DNA of 64,000 bases from Holophagales bacterium (GTDB lineage Bacteria; Acidobacteriota; Thermoanaerobaculia; Multivoradales; Multivoraceae), in NCBI GenBank assembly GCA_009836625.1, contig VXVC01000007.1, positions 124,001 to 188,000 on the forward strand, written 5' to 3'. The notes under the pieces are model-generated. The model saw only the letters and a list, made by a program, of their open reading frames with translations. It was not told where the DNA came from and did not search any database. Below are positions 6,574 to 14,234 of the stretch, piece after piece (position 1 is the stretch's first letter; each line of letters starts with the position of its first letter). Position numbers and translations under genes: made by a program.

Positions 6574-8928
6574 GTGCCGAAGGAAAGCCCCCACGAACTC
6601 CGGCAGCGGATCGGGGCGCTCGAGGAGCGTCTCTCCGCTCTTCACGCCGCCGTCATGCGCGTCAGCGGCAGCCTGGACCTCGAGACCGTCCTGCACGAAG
6701 TCGTCGACAGCGCCCGCGCACTGACCGGCGCGCGCTACGGCGTGATCACCACCCAAACCGAAGCCGGCCGGATTCAGGACTTCGTCACGTCCGGCTTCAC
6801 ACCCGAAGAACGCGCCGAGATGACCGCGTGGTCCGACGGGCCGCGGCTATTCGCGCACTTCCGGGACCTCCGGGCGCCTCTGAGGCTGACGAACCTGCCG
6901 GCCTATGTCCGCGAACTCGGCTTCTCGTCGGATCTGATGCGCTCACAGACGATTCAGTGCACGCCGCTGCTTCACCGAGACGTCTACCTTGGCAGCTTCT
7001 TCCTCGCGGAGAAGGAGGGCGGTCCGGAGTTCACGGACAGCGACGAGGAGGTTCTGGTCCTGTTCGCTTCCCAGGCGGCGACAGCCATCGCCAATGCTCA
7101 CGCCCACCGGGACGAGCAGCGCGCAAGGGCCGACCTGGAAGCCCTCGTCGAAACGTCGCCGGTGGGAGTCGTCGTGTTCGACGGAGAAACCGGCAAGCCC
7201 GTGTCGTTCAACCGGGAGGCTCGGCGAATCGTGCAGGACCTGCGAACGCCGGGGGATTCCCCGGAAGAGCTGCTGGACGACGTGATCTGCCGCCGCGGCG
7301 ACGGACGCGAAGTGACTCTGGCCGAGTTCCCGCTGGCGCAGCAGTGGACCGATCCCGAGACGGTACGCGCCGAGGAGATGACCCTGTCCGTTCCCGACGG
7401 CCGCAGCGTCACGACGCTCGTCAACGCCACGCCGACTCGCTCGAAGGAGGGTGCGGTCGAGTCGATGGTGGTCACCCTGCAGGACCTGACGCCCCTCGAG
7501 GAGCTGGAACGGCTGCGGGCCGAGTTTCTGAGCATGGTGAGTCACGAGCTCCGGGCACCCCTGATCTCGATCAAGGGCTCGACCGCCACCGTGCTGGGCG
7601 CCGCGCCGGCCCCCGATCCGGCCGAGATGCTGCAGTTCTTCCGGGTCATCGACGACCAGGCGAATCAGATGCGCAATCTGATCGCCGACCTGCTGGACCA
7701 GGGGCGTATCGCGGCGGGCACTCTCTCGGTGTCCGTCGAGAGCGCCGAGGTCGCCGGCCTCATCGATCAGGCCAGGAGCACCTTCACCTGGGCCGGCAGC
7801 AGGCGCGCCATCACCGTCGACCTGCCGGAAGACCTGCCGCGCGTTCTGGCGGACCCGGGACGCATCGTCCAGGTGCTCAACAACCTCCTGTCGAACGCGG
7901 CGCGTCACTCTCCCGACTCGTCTCCGATCGCGGTTGCCGCGTCACTGGACGACGACCAGGTAGCGGTCTCGGTTACCGACCGCGGCAGCGGAGTGCCGCC
8001 GGAGGAGCTGCCTCGCCTGTTCCGCAAGTACACGAACGCGACCGGCGACAAGGGCGTCGGACACGGCCTCGGCCTCGCCATCTGCAAGGGACTCGTGGAG
8101 GCGCACGGCGGCCGCATCTGGGCGAAGAACGGCGAGAGGGGCCACGGGACCCGGTTCACGTTCACGCTGCCGGTGGCCGCGGAAACGGACGATGCCGCCA
8201 CGAGCGTCTCTCCGCGCCCACCTCGTTCGCCGAAACGGAACGGAGCGACGCCCATCCTCGTCGTCGACGACGACCCGCAGACGCTACGGCGCGTTCGGGA
8301 CTCGCTTGCCGAAGCGGGCTACGCACCCATCCTGACGGGCGACCCCGACGAGCTGCCCAGCCTCATCAGGACGCACAGGCCTCGGCTGGTCCTTCTCGAT
8401 CTCGTCCTGCCGGGCACGGACGGTCTCGAGTTGATGGAGAGCGTCCCTGAACTCGAGGGTCTGCCGGTCATCTTCATCTCCGTCTACGGCAGGGACGAGA
8501 CGATCGTTCGGGCCCTGGACGCCGGAGCCGCGGACTACATCGTCAAGCCCTTCTCTCCCTCGGAGCTGACCGCGAGAGTGCGGGCGGCGCTCCGCCGACA
8601 GGCCGAGCCCAAGCCGTTTCGCCTGGGCGATCTGTCCATACGCTACGAGGAGCGCGAGGTCGCCGTGGACGGGCGGCCCGTGACGCTAACCGTCACCGAG
8701 TTCGAGGTGCTTCGGGTGCTGTCGAGCCACGCCGGGCGGGTCGTGACGTACGAATCGCTGCTGCGCCAGGCCTGGCGCGGGCGCGCGCGGGACGCCGAGG
8801 ATCCGAAAGTCGTGCGCGCCATGGTGAAGAGCCTCCGCCGCAAGCTGGGCGACGATGCGGCCAGACCGGTGTACGTGCTCAACGAGCGTGGCGTCGGTTA
8901 TCGGATGCCTCGTCCTGGCAGCGAGTAG
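6574..8928 (+). CDS. Hybrid sensor kinase fused to a DNA-binding response regulator (GAF-PAS-HisKA-HATPase-REC-wHTH)
   Basis: A 784-residue single-chain two-component system. Approximate domains: GAF at 20-165 (L-DLETVLHEVVDSARALTGARYG), PAS-like at 185-300, HisKA with phospho-acceptor His324 in SMVSHELRAP, HATPase_c to about 535 with the N box NNLLSNAARH and DRGSGVP and GHGLGLAICKG, a receiver from about 560 (acidic DDD 565-567, phospho-Asp609 in LLDLVLP, Lys658 in VKPF), and an OmpR-type winged helix to the end (VTEFEVLRVLSSHAGRVVT, RGVGYRM). All catalytic residues are present. It should sense a cytosolic signal, since no membrane segment is seen, and act directly on DNA. The GTG start fits the promoter spacing; Met28 is a possible internal alternative. 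Confidence 0.9.
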   Translation: MPKESPHELRQRIGALEERLSALHAAVMRVSGSLDLETVLHEVVDSARALTGARYGVITTQTEAGRIQDFVTSGFTPEERAEMTAWSDGPRLFAHFRDLRAPLRLTNLPAYVRELGFSSDLMRSQTIQCTPLLHRDVYLGSFFLAEKEGGPEFTDSDEEVLVLFASQAATAIANAHAHRDEQRARADLEALVETSPVGVVVFDGETGKPVSFNREARRIVQDLRTPGDSPEELLDDVICRRGDGREVTLAEFPLAQQWTDPETVRAEEMTLSVPDGRSVTTLVNATPTRSKEGAVESMVVTLQDLTPLEELERLRAEFLSMVSHELRAPLISIKGSTATVLGAAPAPDPAEMLQFFRVIDDQANQMRNLIADLLDQGRIAAGTLSVSVESAEVAGLIDQARSTFTWAGSRRAITVDLPEDLPRVLADPGRIVQVLNNLLSNAARHSPDSSPIAVAASLDDDQVAVSVTDRGSGVPPEELPRLFRKYTNATGDKGVGHGLGLAICKGLVEAHGGRIWAKNGERGHGTRFTFTLPVAAETDDAATSVSPRPPRSPKRNGATPILVVDDDPQTLRRVRDSLAEAGYAPILTGDPDELPSLIRTHRPRLVLLDLVLPGTDGLELMESVPELEGLPVIFISVYGRDETIVRALDAGAADYIVKPFSPSELTARVRAALRRQAEPKPFRLGDLSIRYEEREVAVDGRPVTLTVTEFEVLRVLSSHAGRVVTYESLLRQAWRGRARDAEDPKVVRAMVKSLRRKLGDDAARPVYVLNERGVGYRMPRPGSE

Positions 8929-8961
8929 AGGTGCCGGCCTTCGGTCGCCGCACCCGGTGTG

Positions 8962-9052
8962 TGGCGGAGGGGGTGGGATTCGAACCCACGGTGGACTGTT
9001 AATCCACGCCGGTTTTCAAGACCGGTGCTTTCGACCACTCAGCCACCCCTCC
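8962..9052 (-). tRNA. tRNA-Ser(UGA)
   Basis: A complete class II tRNA: acceptor GGAGGGG pairs with CCCCTCC, the anticodon arm reads CCGGT-CTTGAAA-ACCGG (anticodon TGA), there is a long variable arm (GTGGA-TTAACAG-TCCAC) and a T loop TTCGAAT. Discriminator G at 8965 is followed by an encoded CCA (8964-8962). It lies 25 bases behind the serS stop on the same strand. Confidence 0.97.
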
Positions 9053-9077
9053 GGACGGCCGGCGAAACCGCAGGCTC

Positions 9078-10370
9078 CTAGCCTGACACGATCCCCTCTA
9101 CCCCGCCGACATACGGCCGGAGCGCCTCCGGAATCCGCACCGAGCCCGACGCCGTCTGGTAGTTCTCCAGCAGCGCGACCAGGGTGCGGCCGACCGCCAG
9201 GCCGGAGCCGTTCAGGGTATGGACGTGACGCAGGCCGCCGCCGCCACGGGGTCGGTAGCGGGTGCGCGCCCGCCGCGCCTGGAACGCTTCGGCGTTGCTG
9301 CACGACGAGATCTCCCTGTACGCCGCCTGGCCCGGCAGCCAGACCTCCAGGTCGTAGGTCTTGGCCATGGCGAAGCCCATGTCACCCGTGCTCAGGCAGA
9401 CGACCCGGTAGGGCAGTTCGAGTCGCTGGAGCACCTTCTCGGCATGAGCCGTCAGTCTCTCCAGCGCCTCGTGGCTGGCCTCGGGCGTCGTCACCTGAAC
9501 GAGCTCCACCTTCTGGAACTGATGCAGGCGAATGAGACCGCGGACATCACGGCCGTAGGACCCGGCCTCCGCCCGGAAGCAGGGCGTGAGCGCGGCGTAC
9601 CTGAGCGGCAATTCGTCCTCCTCGAGCACTTCGTCCGCGTGCAGGTTGACCAGGGGCACTTCGCCGGTCGGGATGAGATAGCGCGCGTCCGGCTGGACGT
9701 GGAAGAGGTCTTCCTCGAACTTCGGAAGCTGGCCGCTGCCGACGAGACAGTCCCGCTTCACGAGAAACGGCGGGAGCACCTCGGTGTAGCCGTGCTCCTC
9801 GGTATGAAGGTCGAGCATGAAGGCGGCGAGCGCCCGTTCCAGGCGCGCGCCCAGGCCCATGTAGGTCACGAAGCGGGCCCCGGCCAGCTTGGCGCCGCGC
9901 TCGAAATCGAGAATCCCGAGTTCGGGGCCGATGTCCCAGTGGTTCTTCGGCTCGAAGTCGAAGCGGGGCGGTTCGCCGACGACCCGCTCGATCCGGTTGG
10001 CCGCCTCGTCGGCGCCCACCGGAACCGACTCGTGGGCGATGTTCGGCACCTGGAGTTCGGTCTCCGTCAACTCCCCTTCGGCCTTCTCGACGGCCTCCTC
10101 GAGGTGGTCGATGCGGACCTTGAGCCCGGTCATCTCTAGAATCAGGTGCTCGGTGTCTTCCTTCTTCGCCTCGCCCTGAGCCTTCAGCCTGCCGATCTCC
10201 TGGCCTGCCAGCCGCCGGCGATGCCTGAGTTCCTCGAGTTCGGTGAGCGCCTCGCGGCGCCGGCGGTCGCTGGTCGTCCACCGGTCGACCAGCGCAGGGT
10301 CGACGCCGCGCGCTTCGACCGCCGCGGCAACCCGCTCGGGTTCGCTTCTGAGCAGTTCTCGGGGCAACAT
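9078..10370 (-). CDS. serS: Seryl-tRNA synthetase
   Basis: A 430-residue class II synthetase that charges tRNA-Ser (and tRNA-Sec where present). The N-terminal coiled-coil tRNA-binding arm is evident ([20 protein letters not shown] and a second helix ending EKAEGELTE). Motif 2 is [28 protein letters not shown] and motif 3 is [18 protein letters not shown], ending [14 protein letters not shown]. The ATG at 10370 gives the usual family length; the open frame farther upstream has no support. The gene for tRNA-Ser(UGA) follows immediately, so enzyme and substrate may be cotranscribed. Confidence 0.97.
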   Translation of the reverse strand: MLPRELLRSEPERVAAAVEARGVDPALVDRWTTSDRRRREALTELEELRHRRRLAGQEIGRLKAQGEAKKEDTEHLILEMTGLKVRIDHLEEAVEKAEGELTETELQVPNIAHESVPVGADEAANRIERVVGEPPRFDFEPKNHWDIGPELGILDFERGAKLAGARFVTYMGLGARLERALAAFMLDLHTEEHGYTEVLPPFLVKRDCLVGSGQLPKFEEDLFHVQPDARYLIPTGEVPLVNLHADEVLEEDELPLRYAALTPCFRAEAGSYGRDVRGLIRLHQFQKVELVQVTTPEASHEALERLTAHAEKVLQRLELPYRVVCLSTGDMGFAMAKTYDLEVWLPGQAAYREISSCSNAEAFQARRARTRYRPRGGGGLRHVHTLNGSGLAVGRTLVALLENYQTASGSVRIPEALRPYVGGVEGIVSG

Positions 10371-10438
10371 GGCGGTGGCAGTCTTCCAACGTTCGTCCCC
10401 AAGGGCAAGGATCGCCGATCGATGAGCCGAACCAACAG

Positions 10439-12295
10439 ATGACGAGACCCGGGCCGACCTCGACTTCCACCGTGCCGGCAGCGCCGCCATGGGCTGCCGC
10501 CCTGCCGCCCGTGCTCGCGGGATTCGCGATGTTCGCCCTGGCCGGCGTCGAGCGCGACGCCCAGGCAGCGGCCGAAGGCAACTACCTGGCCCTCGCGGCG
10601 ACGACGGTGCTACTGGCCGCGGCCGGCGTGGCGCGGCGACCCCTCGGCGCCCCTGCGCTTGCCCTGCCGGTCCTCGCGGTGGTCGCGTTCATCGCCATCC
10701 CGCCCGACGGCCCCGCGCGGGGCGCGGCGATGGGAGCCCTGCTGTGCCTCGGCTCGGCCGCGCTGCTGGTGGACAGCCTGATCGCCCGGCGCGCCGAGTT
10801 GCTCGAGCCCCCCGGCTCGCTCGAGCCTGCCCGCCTGTTGCGGCTGGGCGTTCTACTGGCCGCCGCGCTCATCGGGCTCAACCTGCTCCTGAGGCAGGGA
10901 GAGCTACTCGGAGACTCGACGCTCAGGCTGCTGGTCGTCCTGGTCGCCATCCCGGCCGCGGCGACGGTGATCGTGCTTGTGCTCTTCGCACGCCTGGGTG
11001 CGCCGGCGCTGGCCGGGACGGCGGCGCTCCTTCTCGCGGCGGGAGGCGTTCGCTCGAACGTCGTCCTGGTGCTGGCGGCGGCCGCCTGCGCCGACGCCGT
11101 CGCGCGCGCCCTCGAGCAGCGCTGGCCGGCGGCGGCGGGAGCAGCCGGCCTGGCACTCACCGCCGTGGTCGGTCTCGTCCTGGTCCGCGAACCCGCGTTC
11201 GGGGTGCTCGTCGCCGCCATGGCCGCGGCGATCGTCTGGCGCCGTTTCGCCTTCGCCATCGTCCTGGTCCTGGCGGGCGCCCTGACCGTGTGGCAACCGC
11301 TCGGGGCGGGCGCGCCCTGGCCCGACGTGTTCGCCGGCCTGCCCCTGGTGCTGATCGCGGCGCCGAGCCTGGTCGGCCGCGGAAACCTGCAGACGGTGTC
11401 CGCGGCCGTGCTGCTGACCCTGGCCGGGCTGCGGTTCCTGCCGCCGCAGCAGGCGCTGCTGGCTGGCATCGCCCTTTGGACCGTGCTCTACGCGAAGCGA
11501 TCGGACGACCTGTCCGCCGACGATCCGCCGCCTGTCGGGCCCTGGCACAGCCTCGCGCTCCGCGGCGATGCCGCCGTGTTCGGCTACTGCCTGCAGGGGG
11601 GCCTGCTCGCGTTCGCGACGCTTTCCGCGACCTATCCCTGGCTGCAGCCGGCCCATCTCGAGGATCGGCTGCGCGCGTTCGGACTCGGCGGCGGGCTCGA
11701 GCACTGGTCCGCCCTGGCCGGCATCCTCCTGCTCGCCCACGCGTCGGCCGCGCTGGTCCGCAGGACGCCGGCGCCGCGCGTCCTGGTCCTCGCCCTTGCC
11801 GCCGTCCTGCTGACGACGGCCGCGCTCGGCGCCTGGGACGCGTTCTGGCCGCGCCGGACGCTGCTCAGCTCGCCCCGCCAGGTGCTGACCGCGGACAACC
11901 CGAGCTGGACGGCCGGAAGCGGCGGCTGCGGCAGGCTGGTCCTTGACACGGCGGTCGCGAACAGCAGCGGAGTCGCCACCGGCCAGCCCGTGGCGCGCAT
12001 CGGCGTCGGGGCCGCTGGAGGCGCGGGTCCCGAAGCCGCCATTCTCCGACATGGCGTTCACACCGGCGAGTGGTCCGCCCGCGCGACCGGCGACGTCGCC
12101 GGCCTGAAGCCCTGGCTGCACTGGGTGGCCGCCAGCGGAGGCGAACCGTTCTTCGGCACCCGCTACCGGACCGAAGTCGACCTGACGCCCTTCTGCGACA
12201 AGGGCAACCTGGTCGTGGTCCGCGACCCCGAGTTGCCGGAAACGGTCGAGCTGACGCTGTTCTTCGCGCTTCAACTCGGCAGGCCCGACGCTTGA
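10439..12295 (+). CDS. Polytopic membrane protein of unknown family, head of polysaccharide cluster
   Basis: A 618-residue protein not assignable to a family by eye. About 430 residues form roughly a dozen hydrophobic helices rich in Ala, Leu and Val (for example [47 protein letters not shown]). The last ~150 residues, after [10 protein letters not shown], are hydrophilic, probably extracytoplasmic, with two Cys ([16 protein letters not shown]). The start overlaps nothing and is divergent from serS; its stop overlaps the next glycosyltransferase start (TTGA). Position suggests a polymerase, ligase or transporter role in glycan assembly, but no Wzy/WaaL or Wzx signature could be confirmed. Confidence 0.7.
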   Translation: MTRPGPTSTSTVPAAPPWAAALPPVLAGFAMFALAGVERDAQAAAEGNYLALAATTVLLAAAGVARRPLGAPALALPVLAVVAFIAIPPDGPARGAAMGALLCLGSAALLVDSLIARRAELLEPPGSLEPARLLRLGVLLAAALIGLNLLLRQGELLGDSTLRLLVVLVAIPAAATVIVLVLFARLGAPALAGTAALLLAAGGVRSNVVLVLAAAACADAVARALEQRWPAAAGAAGLALTAVVGLVLVREPAFGVLVAAMAAAIVWRRFAFAIVLVLAGALTVWQPLGAGAPWPDVFAGLPLVLIAAPSLVGRGNLQTVSAAVLLTLAGLRFLPPQQALLAGIALWTVLYAKRSDDLSADDPPPVGPWHSLALRGDAAVFGYCLQGGLLAFATLSATYPWLQPAHLEDRLRAFGLGGGLEHWSALAGILLLAHASAALVRRTPAPRVLVLALAAVLLTTAALGAWDAFWPRRTLLSSPRQVLTADNPSWTAGSGGCGRLVLDTAVANSSGVATGQPVARIGVGAAGGAGPEAAILRHGVHTGEWSARATGDVAGLKPWLHWVAASGGEPFFGTRYRTEVDLTPFCDKGNLVVVRDPELPETVELTLFFALQLGRPDA

Positions 12296-13329
12296 CCGGA
12301 TCGCACAGCGGAGCGGCAACGCCGTCGCTGTCCTATGTCGTACCGACGATCGGCGCCTCGGAGCACCTGGCGAAGTGCCTCGCGTCGATCTACCGGGACG
12401 GTGGAGGCCTCGACGCGCCGTCGGAACTGGTCATCGTCTGGCAGGCGCCGGTCACCGAGGACGCCGGGGGACCGGCGGCCCTGCGCGAGTTGTGCCGGCG
12501 GCTCGCGTCGGCGCGGCCGGGGGCGATCGATGATCCGCCCCGGATCGTCGAACTCCCGCGACCCGCCGGGTTCGCTCGCGCGATCAACGACGGCATAACG
12601 ATCAGCGGCGGCGACTGGGTCGCCCTGGTGAACGACGACGTCGTGCTGGAGGCTGGATGGGCGCGGCGGTTGCTCGAGGCGGCCGAAGCCGGTTCCCGGG
12701 TGGCCGCCGCGCAGGGGATCAACGTGATGGCCAGCGGCGAAGGCGACGGCGAAGATGCACGCGTGGACGGTGCCGGCCTGGCCTGGAACCGGCGCTGGCA
12801 GGCGGTCCAGTCTGGCCGCGGGGAGACGGTAGAAGAGGTGGAGGCGGTGCGTCGGGTCTACGGCGTGTCGGCGACCGCGGCGATCTACCGTCGGTCCGCG
12901 CTCGTGGACGTGAACGTCGCCGGCAACGTGCTCAGGCCGTTCGAGGAGCGGCTCGACAGCTACTACGAGGACGTCGAGCTCGCGGACCGGCTGCGAGGCG
13001 CCGGCTACCGCGCGCTGCTGGTGCCGCCGGCGCGCGCGGTCCACGCCGGGGCCCTGTCGAGCCGGAGCCCGCGGGCCGCCCGCCGCAGGACGCGGCGTGT
13101 CTATGCGAATCGTCTGCTCGTCCTGGCGCGGCGTCTCGGCCGCGGTTTCTGGCTTCGCCTGCCCGTTCTCCTGGCGCGGGACGCTTTCGACGCGGTGGGG
13201 CGGCCGAAGACCACGGCGATGCCGGGCGACCTGGAGCCGCCTGGCATCGTCGATCTGGCGCGCGCCTGGGGCCGTACCGCCCGGCTGCTGCCGCGGTTCG
13301 GCCACTTCGGCCCGGGGACCCCGCGATGA
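12292..13329 (+). CDS. Glycosyltransferase family 2 (first of cluster)
   Basis: A 345-residue GT2 enzyme. It opens with SYVVPTIGASEHLAKCLASI (nucleotide-sugar fold), carries the metal-binding segment WVALVNDDVVLEAGW and the acceptor-side motif YYEDVELADRLRGAGYR, and ends with a short basic, hydrophobic region that may touch the membrane. The start is inferred as TTG at 12292, whose last two bases overlap the upstream stop (TTGA); the frame is open farther upstream but that would lie inside the polytopic gene. The stop overlaps the next start (ATGA). It probably adds one sugar to a lipid-linked glycan on the cytoplasmic face. Confidence 0.85.
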   Translation: MTGSHSGAATPSLSYVVPTIGASEHLAKCLASIYRDGGGLDAPSELVIVWQAPVTEDAGGPAALRELCRRLASARPGAIDDPPRIVELPRPAGFARAINDGITISGGDWVALVNDDVVLEAGWARRLLEAAEAGSRVAAAQGINVMASGEGDGEDARVDGAGLAWNRRWQAVQSGRGETVEEVEAVRRVYGVSATAAIYRRSALVDVNVAGNVLRPFEERLDSYYEDVELADRLRGAGYRALLVPPARAVHAGALSSRSPRAARRRTRRVYANRLLVLARRLGRGFWLRLPVLLARDAFDAVGRPKTTAMPGDLEPPGIVDLARAWGRTARLLPRFGHFGPGTPR

Positions 13330-14234
13330 TCGAAGGCGCACCGATCCTGACCGCGGTCGCGCCGCACTGGCACGACGAGGAACACCTCGCGACCCTGGTG
13401 CGGGACTGGCCCAGGGACGCGCGCTTCGAGCTGATCGTCGTCGACAACGGTTCGGACGGCGACCTGACCGAGTTGGCAGCCGATCGGTCGAACGTCCGCG
13501 CGCTGGAACCCGGCCGCAACCTGGGGTTCGGAGCGGCGGTGAACCGCGGTGCGACGGAGGCCGGCGGCGATCTGATCCTGATCCTGAACACGGATGCCGT
13601 CCCGGAACCGGGGGCACTGGACACCCTGGTCGAAGGCATGGCGAACCATCCCGACGCCGCCGGTCTCGCGCCCCGGCTGCTCGGTCCGGACGATGTCGCC
13701 CAGGCCGCCTGGCAGCTTCGGCGGCTGCCGACGCTTCGCACCCTGGTCGGCTACTGCTGTTTCGTCGAGCCCGCGCCGCTGCCGGAGCCGGCTTCCGGCA
13801 CACCCGTCGAACAGCCCGCGGCCTGCGCGCTGCTGCTCCGCCGTTCCACGTTCGAGAGCGCGGGCGCCATGGACGAACGCTTCTGGCCCGCCTGGTTCGA
13901 GGACGTCGACCTGGCGCGCCGGCTCGCCGACCGGGGCGAACAGATCCTCTACTGGCCGGACGCCGTCTTCCGCCACGGGCTCGGCGCTTCGGTGCCGAGG
14001 CTGGGCTACGGCGCGTTCCTTGCCGCGTACTACCGCAACCTGGACCGCTACGCCCGCAAGCACCACGGTGGCGGCGCGGCTCTGCTGCTGCGCGCCGTGC
14101 TGGTTGGCGCGGCCCTGCTCCGCATCGTCCTGTTGCCGCTTCGCTGTCCGCGACGGGCTCGCGGCCGCGGCGAGGCGTTCTCCGGGTTGTGGCGGCTGGC
14201 TGCGGGGGGTGTTGGCAGTTGGAGGGGGCGGTGA
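13326..14234 (+). CDS. Glycosyltransferase family 2 (second of cluster)
   Basis: A 302-residue GT2 enzyme of the rhamnosyltransferase-like subgroup: FELIVVDNGSDGD near residue 40, NLGFGAAVNRG, LILILNTDAVPEPGAL (DxD-type site), then FWPAWFEDVDLARRLADRGEQILYWP. A single hydrophobic stretch near the C-terminus (LLLRAVLVGAALLRIVLLPL) probably anchors it to the membrane. ATG overlaps the previous stop (ATGA) and its stop overlaps the following GTG (GTGA), so the three glycosyltransferases are translationally coupled. Confidence 0.9.
   Translation: MIEGAPILTAVAPHWHDEEHLATLVRDWPRDARFELIVVDNGSDGDLTELAADRSNVRALEPGRNLGFGAAVNRGATEAGGDLILILNTDAVPEPGALDTLVEGMANHPDAAGLAPRLLGPDDVAQAAWQLRRLPTLRTLVGYCCFVEPAPLPEPASGTPVEQPAACALLLRRSTFESAGAMDERFWPAWFEDVDLARRLADRGEQILYWPDAVFRHGLGASVPRLGYGAFLAAYYRNLDRYARKHHGGGAALLLRAVLVGAALLRIVLLPLRCPRRARGRGEAFSGLWRLAAGGVGSWRGR

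Noticed and set aside
8962..9052. tRNA-Ser considered as a possible tRNA-Sec, given selA
   Set aside because: Anticodon is TGA, not TCA, and the acceptor stem is 7 pairs as in ordinary tRNA-Ser.
13097..14230. N-terminal extension of the GT2-GT4 fusion frame
   Set aside because: The extension is Arg-rich and overlaps the second GT2 gene entirely; GTG at 14231 with GTGA overlap gives a normal GT2 start.
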